DNA from: Natrarchaeobius chitinivorans
Lineage (GTDB): Archaea > Halobacteriota > Halobacteria > Halobacteriales > Natrialbaceae
Length of the DNA: 64,000 nucleotides
Assembly: GCF_003841505.1 (NCBI RefSeq)
Contig: NZ_REGA01000003.1
Location: forward strand, 1-64,000
Reading direction: 5' to 3'
The first letter of the stretch is position 1. The number at the start of each line of letters is the position of its first letter. The translations under genes and the position numbers were made by a program. This document shows, in pieces, positions 35,833-45,054 of the stretch. Below the pieces are notes generated by a model. The model saw nothing but the letters and a program-made list of their open reading frames with translations, searched no databases and was not told the DNA's origin.

Positions 35833-35839
35833 GTATAAG
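35833..35839 (-). promoter_or_regulatory. TATA box for glyA
   Basis: On the minus strand the box reads CTTATAC, about 27 bp upstream of the ATG at 35809. Confidence 0.55.
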
Positions 35840-36067
35840 TCTACCTTTCCCCGAACGTCCGAGCCATTAATGTTGACCGAACACACCGTCTGTTGAAGGC
35901 ACACTGGGTGCGACGAGGGCGTGGCGACCGAAAAGCGACCTCGTCGGCCCGGTCGCAATCGATTCCGTCGGAAACGTTACCCGGAACCGAGTGTAATTCT
36001 GGCGGATAACGGCGGCATCCGGCTCGAACCCGAGGCTTGATTAGCCTTGCGAGAGGGTACCCGAGTA

Positions 36068-36961
36068 ATGGCCGAAATCATCGACGGGAACGCGGTTGCG
36101 GACGACGTGCGACAGAGCCTCACGGATGCGATCGAAACGCTCGCGGACGCGGGTGCACGGCCCGGACTGGCGACGGTCCTGATGGGCGACGATCCCGCGA
36201 GCGAGACGTACGTGAACATGAAACAACGCGATTGCGAGGAGGTCGGCATCGAGGGGACCCACGTCGACGTCGACGGCGACGCCTCGCCCGCACAACTGTA
36301 CGACACGCTCGAGGATCTCAACACCGATCCCGACGTTCACGGCTACCTCGTGCAGTCTCCCGTCCCGGATCACATCGATTACAGGGAAGTCATCCACCGA
36401 ATCGATCCGGCGAAGGACGTCGACGGCTTCCACCCCGAAAACGTCGGGCGTCTCGTCGCGGGCAACGACCGGTTTCGTCCCTGTACACCCCACGGGGTCC
36501 AGAAACTCCTCGAGGCGTACGACGTCGATACCGAAGGGAAAGACGTGACGATCGTCGGCCGCTCTCGAATCGTCGGCAAGCCGCTCGCGAACCTGTTGAT
36601 CCAGAAAGCCGACGACGGCAACGCGACCGTGACGGTCTGTCACTCGCGAACCGAGAACCTGGCCGAGAAGACACGAAGCGCCGACATCGTTATCGCAGCC
36701 GTCGGCGTCCCGGAATTCGTCGACGGCTCGATGATCGGCGAGGGAGCGACCGTAATCGACGTCGGTATCAACCGCGTCGAGACCGACACGGAGAAGGGAT
36801 ACGAACTCGTCGGCGACGTCGAGTTCGAGAGTGCGAAAGAGAAGGCGGGCCTGATTACGCCGGTTCCCGGCGGCGTCGGCCCGATGACGCGCGCGATGTT
36901 ACTGTACAACACCGTCAAAGCCGCGAGCATTCAGGAGGACGTCGACGTCGACCTCCCCTGA
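36068..36961 (+). CDS. folD: Methylenetetrahydrofolate dehydrogenase/cyclohydrolase FolD
   Basis: 297 residues from ATG 36068 (MAEIIDGNAV); an in-frame ATG 21 bp upstream is less likely. The catalytic Tyr48 and Lys52 lie in SETYVNMKQRDC, the substrate loop is VQSPVPDHID, and the Rossmann site is VGRSRIVGKPLANLL. It interconverts methylene-, methenyl- and formyl-tetrahydrofolate with NAD(P). With the divergent glyA it covers the serine-derived one-carbon path. Confidence 0.94.
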   Translation: MAEIIDGNAVADDVRQSLTDAIETLADAGARPGLATVLMGDDPASETYVNMKQRDCEEVGIEGTHVDVDGDASPAQLYDTLEDLNTDPDVHGYLVQSPVPDHIDYREVIHRIDPAKDVDGFHPENVGRLVAGNDRFRPCTPHGVQKLLEAYDVDTEGKDVTIVGRSRIVGKPLANLLIQKADDGNATVTVCHSRTENLAEKTRSADIVIAAVGVPEFVDGSMIGEGATVIDVGINRVETDTEKGYELVGDVEFESAKEKAGLITPVPGGVGPMTRAMLLYNTVKAASIQEDVDVDLP

Positions 36962-36973
36962 ACGGAGTCCGTC

Positions 36974-37705
36974 TCACGGCCCATCGACGGTCGAGAACTC
37001 GAGGCCCTCGAGGCGATCCTGTGCGCGCCCGAACGCGAGTTCGTCGCCGCGAAGGCCGTTCGCGAGGTCCCGCGTCGCCTCGAGCAGTCGTTCGGCCGTC
37101 TCCGGACGAACGTCTCCGTCGAGCATCCGGAGCCGGGTGACGTGTTCGCCGAGGGTCTCGAGTGCGCTTCGTTCGCTCGACGTGAATTCACGATTCTTCC
37201 CCCAGGTTCTGATCTCGCGTCGGTACTCCCGGACCGCGTTCGCGTACGCGAGTCCGCGACTCGCTCGAAGTGCCGACGGGACAGCGTCCGGCGGCGGTCG
37301 TTTTCCGTCGTCGGCGTCGCGCAAAAGCGAGAGGAAGTACAACTCCTCGCGTTCGGACGGACGGACGTCGCGGACGACGTCGTCGGCGACGTGTCGGAGT
37401 TCCGCGGCTGCGAGGTAGGTATCGTCGAGCTCACGGAGCTCGCCCGCGTTGACGAACCCTCGCCGTCTAGCGTACTCGCGACAGCGGTCGCGAGTGCGAT
37501 CGGCGAGTTCGCCGACCGACGCGTCGTCGACGTCGGCACGAACGGGGGTGAGATCGAACTCGACCCGAACGTCCGTGTGTTCGGTTCGTTCGTCGATACC
37601 GACGCTGTGGAGGCTTCCACAGGCAGGACAGCCGACGCTTCCGGTTTCGTAGTACGACCAGCGGGTTCCACACTCCGTGCACTCGCGCTCCCCGCGAACC
37701 TTCAT
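36974..37705 (-). CDS. Zinc-ribbon protein of unknown function (DUF7117-like)
   Basis: 243 residues. The N-terminal ribbon CTECGTRW...CPACGSLH binds zinc in the TFIIB-type arrangement; the remaining 200 residues are helical and charged. It resembles haloarchaeal DUF7117 from memory. It is convergent with folD. No catalytic motif is seen. Confidence 0.7.
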   Translation of the reverse strand: MKVRGERECTECGTRWSYYETGSVGCPACGSLHSVGIDERTEHTDVRVEFDLTPVRADVDDASVGELADRTRDRCREYARRRGFVNAGELRELDDTYLAAAELRHVADDVVRDVRPSEREELYFLSLLRDADDGKRPPPDAVPSALRASRGLAYANAVREYRREIRTWGKNREFTSSERSALETLGEHVTRLRMLDGDVRPETAERLLEATRDLANGLRGDELAFGRAQDRLEGLEFSTVDGP

Positions 37706-37903
37706 ACGCGAGGGTATGGCGCGCGTCTGGAAAGTCCCACCGGTGACGAGCGGCGGATCGTTCGGCTGTGCTGGTCCTCTCGAGTCGGAATCTATCGTTT
37801 CCCGCTCGAACAGGAACGAACAAACGGACGATCCTCAATGGGTCATTAACGTACGGCAGTTGCAGGCCGCAATGAAACCAGCGGGAACGTTCTATCCAGG
37901 TGT

Positions 37904-38620
37904 ATGTCCCACCCACGATTCAACCGACGGAAGTTCATCGCTGCGGCAGGTACCACGAGTGCGCTCGTTCTGGCGGGGTGTGCCGACGAAGGTCCCGGCG
38001 AAGAGGAAGACGACGGAATCGACGACGATCCGGAAGAGGATCCGGTAGACGACGACGAGGATCCAGTGGACGACGACGAGGATCCGATGGACGACGACGA
38101 GGATGACGACGAAGAAGAGGAAGAAGAGGCCTACGCGTTGACCGTCACAGTCGAGGACGACGAGGAAGAACCCGTCGAAGGAGCGACCGTCACGGTCGAA
38201 GAAGACGGGATGGACGATGACGGAATGGACGACGAAGAGGACGACGGGCTGGACGACGAAGAGGACGACGGGATGGACGACGAAGAGGACGACGGGCTGG
38301 ACGACGAAGAGGACGACGGGATGGACGACGAAGAGGACGACGGGATGGACGACGACGAGAACGGGCTGGACGACGAAGACGACGAAGAGTGGGAAGAAGA
38401 GACCGACGAAGACGGCCAGGCCGAGTTCGAGGACCTCGAGGACGGCGACTACCTGGTCCACGCAGAGTACGAGGGCGACGAAGCCGAGGACGAAGTCGAG
38501 ATCGACGGCGCGGACGAGGAGATTACGCTCACTCTCGGCGAGGAAGCCGAAGCGGACGACGAAATGGACGACGAGAACGGAGACGACGAGAACGACGACG
38601 AAAACGACGACGGCATCTAG
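37904..38620 (+). CDS. TAT-exported acidic lipoprotein with internal repeat array
   Basis: 238 residues. A twin-arginine signal with lipobox (NRRKFIAAAG...VLAGC, Cys26) anchors it on the outer face. After a pure Asp/Glu/Pro stalk (residues 30-75) a small Ig-like carboxypeptidase-regulatory domain begins (YALTVTVED...GATVTVEEDG). It is interrupted by about six units of MDDEEDDG/LDDEEDDG (residues 103-155) and then resumes (DEDGQAEFEDLEDGDYLVHA). At DNA level the units are 24-27 bp and nearly identical, indicating recent slippage. The role of the domain is unknown. Confidence 0.8.
   Translation: MSHPRFNRRKFIAAAGTTSALVLAGCADEGPGEEEDDGIDDDPEEDPVDDDEDPVDDDEDPMDDDEDDDEEEEEEAYALTVTVEDDEEEPVEGATVTVEEDGMDDDGMDDEEDDGLDDEEDDGMDDEEDDGLDDEEDDGMDDEEDDGMDDDENGLDDEDDEEWEEETDEDGQAEFEDLEDGDYLVHAEYEGDEAEDEVEIDGADEEITLTLGEEAEADDEMDDENGDDENDDENDDGI
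38208..38375. repeat. 24-bp tandem repeats inside the acidic lipoprotein gene
   Basis: Repeated GACGACGAAGAGGACGACGG with ATG or CTG between units; six or so copies, differing mostly at that one codon. Copy number is likely variable between strains. Confidence 0.85.
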
Positions 38621-38749
38621 AGCGAACGACGGGAGTCGTTCGTTCCGGCCGATTCGATCGACGTATCGGTTCGCCGTCTGATCCGACCGTCCCATCGGCG
38701 ATAACACGCCGTTTCCGCTTTTTCGACGGAAGATACCGGTCTTCGGAGC

Positions 38750-38832
38750 TATAGTGTCAACTGAAACGATTCACACACCGATCGCCGATCAGTCTGGCGA
38801 TCGGATCTGTAGTGACGTGCAGTGGCTACTAT
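38750..38832. mobile_element. Palindromic element (family 2), copy 2
   Basis: 83 bp: left end TATAGTGTCAACTG, right end CAGTGGCTACTAT, inner stem CCGATCGCC/GGCGATCGG. Ends match the copy at 12366, while the inner stem differs in sequence but is paired in both, so pairing is what is kept. Confidence 0.75.
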
Positions 38833-38988
38833 GCTGTCCCGAATCGGTGCGTGCCGTCGGCGCGAACCGGTTCGTCCGTGTTCCGGAACCCGGCCGACGC
38901 CACCGTCGGAACCACCAGTCCTCCAGACCCCGACGATGGATCGGTACCACCGAAGCGGAAGTGACTTCCAGTGGCTCCCATCGTCTCA

Positions 38989-39068
38989 TACGGTTTACTG
39001 TGCGTCATTTCCGGAGCGACCGCGGGAAAGCGTCCGGTCGCTCCGGGAAGCAGTTACAGCAAACCGTA
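38989..39068. mobile_element. 80-bp palindromic element (family 1), copy 2
   Basis: Ends TACGGTTTACTG and CAGCAAACCGTA, inner stem CCGGAGCGACCG/CGGTCGCTCCGG, a different stem from the other intact copies. Flanks TCA (38986-38988) and CCA (39069-39071), a 3-bp duplication with one change. Confidence 0.85.
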
Positions 39069-39172
39069 CCAAGGATCACTATATATTCGATCGGTGTCTT
39101 TCTCTTACCCAAACCCTCCGGCCGTCGACATCAATAGTTACTTTGCGACGAACCCTCCTTGTTCGAGTACCG

Positions 39173-39430
39173 ATGTCAGTCCTCTCTACGGAAGACGAAG
39201 GCAAGTTCCTGATGGACGTTCGAGGCGAACAGATCGGGATCGTCACCGAGATCGATCCGATCGAACAGATCGCGTACGTCGACCCCGAACCGACCCTCAC
39301 GAACGCCTGGATCCAGAGCCTCGGCCGCGGCGGTGCCGGCGATGACGACCTCGAGATTCCGGCCGAGAACATCGAGACGATCACCGACTCGGAGGTTCGC
39401 GTCGACGCGGACCTCAGCAGCGACGCCTAA
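39173..39430 (+). CDS. PRC-barrel-like small protein
   Basis: 85 residues from ATG 39173 (MSVLSTEDEG). The core EGKFLMDVRGEQIGIVTEID and a second part ending IPAENIETITDSEVRVD fit a small beta-barrel of the PRC type, found in RNA-processing and photosynthetic proteins. It is monocistronic and function is unknown. Confidence 0.65.
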   Translation: MSVLSTEDEGKFLMDVRGEQIGIVTEIDPIEQIAYVDPEPTLTNAWIQSLGRGGAGDDDLEIPAENIETITDSEVRVDADLSSDA

Positions 39431-39608
39431 CGGCGACCAGACCCGACGTTCACCGCCGGTCCCGAGCGCCCGCTCGAGGCGTCGGTTCGCGGGTTTCGGT
39501 TCGACCCCTACTGGTCCTCGCTCGTGCGTTGGCGAGTAACGCGACCGATTCGGGAATACACCGACCGACGACGCCGATTCCGAACGACCGATCACGAGTG
39601 TTTCGTAC

Positions 39609-40253
39609 ATGTCACGAGACGACATCCGCTTCCACCCGGCCGTCGCCGCCCTCTACGACCCGATCCAGGTCTACTTCGAACGGTTTCAGGCCCCGCCACA
39701 CCGAACGTACCTGGCGAACGGTCTCGAGGGAACCGTCCTCGAGATCGGCGTCGGTACCGGAGCGATGGTCCCCTACTACGAGGACACCGTCGAGGACGGA
39801 ACGCGAATCTACGGCGTCGAACCCGACCCCGGAATGTGGCGGCGGAGCCAGGCCGCGATCGAGGAGCGCGACGTCCCGATGGAGGTGATCTGTGGACGCG
39901 GCGAGCGATTGCCGTTCGACGACGGCACGTTCGACTACGTGCTCGAGTGTGGACTCTTTTGTTCGGTCCCGTCGATCGATACGGTTCTCGACGAGATCGG
40001 ACGCGTTCTCGAACCGGACGGCGAGTTTCGGTTCTTCGATCACGTCCGATCGAACGGCCTCCTGGGTTACAGCCAGGACGCGTTGACTCCGCTGTGGCGA
40101 CGGATCGGCGGGAACTGTCACCTCGACCGACGCATCCTGCCGACCCTCGAGGAGAACGACTCCGTCCGAATCGAGACCGTCGAACGGCGACGGGTCGGTC
40201 ACTGGCCGATCAGAACGTTCGTTCGGGGAACGGCGACTCCGGTCAAGCGGTGA
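39609..40253 (+). CDS. Class I SAM-dependent methyltransferase
   Basis: 214 residues. Motif I is VLEIGVGTGAMVPYY, the acidic ribose contact is GVEPDPGM, and motif IV-like sequence is FDYVLECGLFCSV. This is the UbiE/small-molecule methyltransferase type. It lies just upstream of cofG in the same direction with a 90-bp gap; substrate unknown. Confidence 0.85.
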   Translation: MSRDDIRFHPAVAALYDPIQVYFERFQAPPHRTYLANGLEGTVLEIGVGTGAMVPYYEDTVEDGTRIYGVEPDPGMWRRSQAAIEERDVPMEVICGRGERLPFDDGTFDYVLECGLFCSVPSIDTVLDEIGRVLEPDGEFRFFDHVRSNGLLGYSQDALTPLWRRIGGNCHLDRRILPTLEENDSVRIETVERRRVGHWPIRTFVRGTATPVKR

Positions 40254-40341
40254 GTGTGAAACGGCGCGGTGTCGCTCGCTCGCCGACATCTCTCGAGTCG
40301 AAGTGAAGCCCTTATGGTGTGAGCGACGCCACTCCGAGGTA

Positions 40342-41526
40342 ATGATTCCGGGGGCGGCCGACTACGGCGTCGACATTTCGATCGATGGGGTTGCGATCGA
40401 CGACCTCCTCGATACCAGCCCCGCAGACGTCGATCCGCCGTCGGAACTCACCTTCGCCAGGAACGTGTTCGTCCCGCTGACGACGGCGTGTCGGTACACC
40501 TGTACGTACTGCACGTACTTCGACCCGCCGGGACAGGCCTCGCTGCTCTCGCTCGAGGAGGTCCGCGAGATCTGTCGACGGGGGGCGGACGCCGGCTGTA
40601 CGGAGGCGCTGTTTACGTTCGGCGACGATCCCGACGAGCGCTACGTCGAGATCTACGACCGGCTCGAGGAGTGGGGTCACGACTCGATCCACACCTACCT
40701 GCGCGAGGCCTGTGAGGTCGCCCTGGAGGAGGGACTCCTACCTCACGCGAATCCGGGGGACCAGACCCGCGAGCAGATGGCCGCGGTCGCCGACGTCAAC
40801 GCCAGCATGGGCGTGATGCTCGAGTCGACCGGCGAGGTGGACGCCCACGCGGGTCCGCGGCGAAAGGAACCCGGCCAGCGCCTGCGCACGATCGAAACCG
40901 CGGGCGAACTCGACGTGGCGTTCACGACGGGGGTTCTCGTGGGAATCGGCGAGTCCTGGCGCGACCGCGCGGAGAGCTTGCTCGCTATCGCCGAGATGCA
41001 CGAGCGGTACGATCACATACAGGAGGTGATCGTCCAGCCGGTGGTGGCCAACGAGCGGTGGTCCGGTGGGACTCCCGACCTCGAGACGATGCGCCGGGTG
41101 ACGGCGATGGCCCGCGTCGCTCTCCCGGAGGAGGTTTCGGTGCAGGTCCCGCCGAACCTCGCGCCCGCTCGAGAGCTGATCGACTGCGGTGTCGACGATC
41201 TCGGCGGGGTCTCACCGGTCACCGACGATCACATCAACCCCGAGTACGAGTGGCCAGCGCTGCGGGAACTCGAGGAGATCGCCGACGGCGCGGGCGTCCC
41301 GCTCGGCGAACGACTCCCGGTGTACGAGCGGTTCTTGCCGCCGGAGTTGCGAACGGACGGCTTCGACGGGGTGCCGGCCGAGGGGACGACAACGGACGCG
41401 ACGAGCGACGGACGGGGCGGCGACGCGGCCGGGGAGCGCGAGTGGATCTCGCCGCCGATCCGGGCGGCGCTTTCGGCCGACGACGAGGCCAGCCGGCGGT
41501 ATCGGGCCGTGCTCGAGTCGAACTAA
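40342..41526 (+). CDS. cofG: F0 synthase subunit CofG (coenzyme F420)
   Basis: 394 residues from ATG 40342 (MIPGAADYGV). It is a radical-SAM enzyme with the CxxxCxxC cluster site at Cys50, Cys54 and Cys57 (CRYTCTYC). It joins with CofH to make 7,8-didemethyl-8-hydroxy-5-deazariboflavin from tyrosine and a flavin precursor. The C-terminal 55 residues are a low-complexity acidic segment followed by EWISPPIRAAL. cofH is not in the window. Confidence 0.92.
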   Translation: MIPGAADYGVDISIDGVAIDDLLDTSPADVDPPSELTFARNVFVPLTTACRYTCTYCTYFDPPGQASLLSLEEVREICRRGADAGCTEALFTFGDDPDERYVEIYDRLEEWGHDSIHTYLREACEVALEEGLLPHANPGDQTREQMAAVADVNASMGVMLESTGEVDAHAGPRRKEPGQRLRTIETAGELDVAFTTGVLVGIGESWRDRAESLLAIAEMHERYDHIQEVIVQPVVANERWSGGTPDLETMRRVTAMARVALPEEVSVQVPPNLAPARELIDCGVDDLGGVSPVTDDHINPEYEWPALRELEEIADGAGVPLGERLPVYERFLPPELRTDGFDGVPAEGTTTDATSDGRGGDAAGEREWISPPIRAALSADDEASRRYRAVLESN

Positions 41527-41676
41527 CGAAGCTCGAGCCGAACTAATGAATTACCGGTGGGGCCTCGACCGCACTGCGGTCCCATCGGTGACGAGTTCCA
41601 GTGGTCCATCCCAGTTAGAGCAGTCCGTCTTAGTTAGGGACTACCGCTATGCCCGTTGGGCTCTAACGTCTAGTCC

Positions 41677-42201
41677 ATGAAGATCGCACACGTACAGTCG
41701 CTCGAGGAGTTCGGCACGCGGTCGCTGGTCATCCACGGGATCATGGTTATCGCGTTCGCAAACGCCATCCTGGCCGGGTTGGTCGTCGGCGGTGAGATCG
41801 GAACCGTCTCGTTCGTCGCCCTGCTCAATCTCACCGCCGGTCTGTGGGTCGCCCACTCGATTCACTCGCTTGGTAACGTCGGACCCGACGCCGAGTACCG
41901 GGGTGTGATCAACGAGTTGTTCGACACGGGTGAGGGTCCCGAGGACGGGTTCGACAGCGGCCGGTTCGGCCGCCTGCTCGCGCTGATCGCCGCCGTAACC
42001 GCCGTCGCGCTCCTGACGTCGGCCCAGGTCCTCTCGGGGCCGATCTTCTCGATCGGCGTCGTGGCGGTCGGCGCGGTCGCGGTCGTGACCGCCATCGTCG
42101 GGTTCTTCATCGCGCTCGGGGCCGCGTACGACGACGCGGCCGAGGTATCATCGTTTACAGACGAGCGGAACACCGACGGTCGACACGCCGCCGATCGATA
42201 A
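41677..42201 (+). CDS. Membrane protein of unknown function, four helices
   Basis: 174 residues with predicted helices at about 17-40, 42-65, 98-118 and 122-148 and a hydrophilic acidic tail. The MKIAHVQSLEEFG start is soluble. No recognised motif. It is convergent with serS. Confidence 0.6.
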   Translation: MKIAHVQSLEEFGTRSLVIHGIMVIAFANAILAGLVVGGEIGTVSFVALLNLTAGLWVAHSIHSLGNVGPDAEYRGVINELFDTGEGPEDGFDSGRFGRLLALIAAVTAVALLTSAQVLSGPIFSIGVVAVGAVAVVTAIVGFFIALGAAYDDAAEVSSFTDERNTDGRHAADR

Positions 42202-42247
42202 CGTCACGCGCCAACCGCCGTTCGCGTCGATCCTTCGGAAGCGACCG

Positions 42248-43627
42248 TCACTCGCGCTCGCCGGCACCCAGCGCGCTCTCGCCGACCTTCTCGAGGCTCT
42301 CGAGAACCTCCCTGTCACCCATGTACGGACGGAGCACCTCGGGGATCGTCACCGTCCCGTCTTCGTTCTGGTAGTACTCGAGGATCGCGACCATCACGCG
42401 GGGCAGCGCGAGCCCGGATGCGTTTAAGGTGTGGAGGTACTCGGCAGACTCGTGGCGCTCGGGGCGGTAGCGCAGGCCGGCACGACGGGCCTGGTAGTCC
42501 TCGAAGTTCGAGGCGGAAGAGACCTCGAGCCAGCGCCCGCCCTCCTCGGGGCCGTCTTCGAAGTCGTCGCCGGGGGCCCAGACTTCGATGTCGTAGGTCT
42601 TCGCCGACGAGAAGGTGAGATCGCCGGTACAGAGTTCGAGGATGCGGTAGGGAAGGCCGAGTCGCCGGAGGACCTCTTCGGCCTCGTCGAGCAGGCCCTC
42701 GAGGCGGTCGTAGCTCTCCTCGGGTTCGACGAAGTTGACGAGTTCGACCTTGTTGAACTGGTGGACGCGGACGATACCGCGGGTCTCGGTGCCGTGTTCG
42801 CCGGCTTCGCGCCGGAAGTTCGGGGTGTACGCCTGGTGTTTGAGCGGGAGGTCGTCTTTCAGCAGGATCTCGTTTGCGTACATGTTGGTGACGGGAACCT
42901 CCGCGGTGGGACAGAGCCAGAGGTCCTCTTCGTCGTAGGTCTCCTCGTTGCTCCCGCCTAGACGGAAGGCGTCGTCGGCGAACTTGGGAAGCTGGCCGGT
43001 TCCGCGCATCGACGCGCTCTTGACGGGAATCGGCGGGAAGAGGTCGACGTACCCCTGCTCGCGGTGGACGTCCATCATGAACTGGATCAGGGCGTGTTCC
43101 AGGCGCGCGCCGTCGCCCTTGAGGAAGTAAAACCCGGATCCAGTCGTCTTCGCCCCTCGTTCCTCGTCGATGATGTCCATCTCCTCGCCGAGGTCGTAGT
43201 GGGGGGTGATCTCCTCGGGGAGTTCGCGCAGGTCGTCGAACCCCCATCGGCGGTCCTCGACGTTGTGACGTTCCTCGAGGCCAAGCGGGACGCTTTCGTG
43301 GGGGACGTTTGGCACCTCGAGCAGCCGCTCTTGAAGCTCCGTCTGGAGTTCGCCTGCCTCCGACTCGACGGTCTCGATCTCGTCTTTGAGCTCCCTGGAT
43401 CGTTCGATCGCCTCCTCTCGTTTCTCGTCTTTCCCCTCGGCGACGAGTTCGCCGATCTTCTGTGTGATCTCGTTGCGGTCGTGGCGCAGGTCGTCGCCGC
43501 GGGCTTTCAGCTCCCGCCATCGTTCGTCGATATCGAGGATCTCGTCGAGGTCGACGTCCGCGCCCCGGTTCTCGAGGGCGCTACGTACCTCCTCTGTGTT
43601 CTCTCGCAGGTAGGTCCGGTCGAGCAT
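42248..43627 (-). CDS. serS: Serine--tRNA ligase
   Basis: 459 residues from ATG 43627 (MLDRTYLREN); a start 15 bp upstream (MNPRPMLD) is possible and longer frames are not real. It has the N-terminal coiled-coil arm (residues 25-110), class II motif 2 YTPNFRREAGEHGTETRG and a motif 3 region LHTLNASGLALPRVMVAI. It is the common bacterial-type SerRS and is complete. Confidence 0.95.
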   Translation of the reverse strand: MLDRTYLRENTEEVRSALENRGADVDLDEILDIDERWRELKARGDDLRHDRNEITQKIGELVAEGKDEKREEAIERSRELKDEIETVESEAGELQTELQERLLEVPNVPHESVPLGLEERHNVEDRRWGFDDLRELPEEITPHYDLGEEMDIIDEERGAKTTGSGFYFLKGDGARLEHALIQFMMDVHREQGYVDLFPPIPVKSASMRGTGQLPKFADDAFRLGGSNEETYDEEDLWLCPTAEVPVTNMYANEILLKDDLPLKHQAYTPNFRREAGEHGTETRGIVRVHQFNKVELVNFVEPEESYDRLEGLLDEAEEVLRRLGLPYRILELCTGDLTFSSAKTYDIEVWAPGDDFEDGPEEGGRWLEVSSASNFEDYQARRAGLRYRPERHESAEYLHTLNASGLALPRVMVAILEYYQNEDGTVTIPEVLRPYMGDREVLESLEKVGESALGAGERE

Positions 43628-43739
43628 TGGCCGTGGATTCATTGTGCCCGTCCAAAACCGTGTCGGATGCCTGCGTTCCGGGAGATCGGACAGCCCGCAC
43701 GGGAAACGCTTTTTTCGACGGGGAACGCTCGTTTCGGGT

Positions 43740-44948
43740 ATGGACCCGCTCGAGGGGGAAGCGTCGTCGGCATCGGTCGAGTACGAGCCCGTAAGCGTCA
43801 AAGACGTACTCGTCGAGATGAAAGACACCGCCGAGCTGTTGATCGACCTCTCGTACTCGGCGGTGTTACATCGCAACGAGGATCTGGCGAGGGAGGTGCT
43901 CCGCCTCGAAGAGCGGATGGACGTCCTCGAACTACAGGCCCGAATGAGCCTGATGATGGCCGTACGCAATCCCGACGACGCCGAACAGCTCGCGCCGGTG
44001 CTCGGGATCGTCGCTGCGGCCGGCGACATAAGCGACGCGGCCGGCGACATCGCGAAGATCGTCTTAGAGGAGGTTGGATTGCCCGATGCGATGCGTGCGG
44101 CGCTGCCGGAGGCGACCGAAACGCTCGTCCGGGGCGTCGTCGACGGCGGCTCCACGTACACGGGTCAGACGCTTCAGGAGATCGACCTCGAGTCGGAGAC
44201 GGGCGTTCGCGTGATCGCGCTTCGCCGAGGGGACGAGTGGATACTCAACCCCGGCCCGGAGACGACCATCGAGAGCGACGACGTCGCGTTCCTCCGCGGG
44301 CCGGATCCGGCGATCGATGACGTCTACGAGCGCCTGACCGGAGTCGCCTACGAATCGCCCGCTATCGAAGCACCGGATCTCGAGGACCTGGAACGGGCGG
44401 TCGACACGATCGTCCACATGAAGAATCTCTCGGAACTCGCGGTCGATCTCGCGTACAGCAGCGTCCTCTTCGATAGCGAGTACCTCGCCGAGGAAGTCAG
44501 AAATCTCGAGGTGGAGGTGGACGCGATGGAGTCGCGATTCGAAGCGTGGACGCTCCGGGCGGCCGCCGACGCCGAAGACCCCATCGCACTCCGGGGGCTG
44601 ATACACCTCGGGAGTAGCACGGAAGTCATCAGCGACGCCGCCGTCGACATCAGCGAGGGCGTCCTCCGTGATCTGGACGTTCACCCGGTGGTCCAACTGG
44701 CCGTCCAGGAGAGCGACGAGATCATCACCCGGGTCGAAGTCGAAGCCGGCAGCGCCCTCGATGGGACCGCAGTGACCAGCGGCGTTCCGGACGTGGAGTC
44801 GACGATGTCGGTGATCGCGATTCGCCGACCCGGTGACGGGTGGTTGCTGGTCGGCGACTCCGACGTCGAACTCAGACCCGGAGACGTCCTGATCTCGAAG
44901 GGGACGCGAACGGCCGGCGAAGCGTTCGAATCGCTGTCGGCAGCCTGA
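43740..44948 (+). CDS. PhoU / TrkA-C tandem protein, probable K+ channel regulatory subunit
   Basis: 402 residues from ATG 43740. Two copies of the module PhoU-like helical domain (about 18-110 and 215-305) plus TrkA-C/RCK-C domain (about 130-205 and 325-398), the latter with TGQTLQEIDL and DGTAVTSGVPDV. No membrane helix or Rossmann nucleotide-binding domain is present. It would work as a soluble regulator of a potassium channel or transporter encoded elsewhere. It is divergent from serS. Confidence 0.82.
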   Translation: MDPLEGEASSASVEYEPVSVKDVLVEMKDTAELLIDLSYSAVLHRNEDLAREVLRLEERMDVLELQARMSLMMAVRNPDDAEQLAPVLGIVAAAGDISDAAGDIAKIVLEEVGLPDAMRAALPEATETLVRGVVDGGSTYTGQTLQEIDLESETGVRVIALRRGDEWILNPGPETTIESDDVAFLRGPDPAIDDVYERLTGVAYESPAIEAPDLEDLERAVDTIVHMKNLSELAVDLAYSSVLFDSEYLAEEVRNLEVEVDAMESRFEAWTLRAAADAEDPIALRGLIHLGSSTEVISDAAVDISEGVLRDLDVHPVVQLAVQESDEIITRVEVEAGSALDGTAVTSGVPDVESTMSVIAIRRPGDGWLLVGDSDVELRPGDVLISKGTRTAGEAFESLSAA

Positions 44949-45020
44949 TCTGGAGCGGAAGGCGGAACCTGTCTCCGGAATAAGGTATCCGTATCGTCGG
45001 ACCCGAACGCATAGCAGTTG

Positions 45021-45029
45021 TATACTTTT
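45021..45029 (+). promoter_or_regulatory. TATA box for the ATP-grasp gene
   Basis: TATACTTTT lies about 29 bp before the ATG at 45055; the ATP-grasp and toroid genes overlap and would share it. Confidence 0.55.
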
Positions 45030-45054
45030 ACACGTTCTCGACGGTGACACTGCT

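Larger units (their letters stand above)
38621..39172. other. Gene-free stretch holding two different palindromic elements
   Basis: 550 bp with no supported gene. Family 2 element at 38750-38832 and family 1 element at 38989-39068 occupy a third of it. Confidence 0.6.

Noticed and set aside
38208-38375. CRISPR-like array in the acidic lipoprotein gene
   Set aside because: 24-bp contiguous coding repeats, no spacers.
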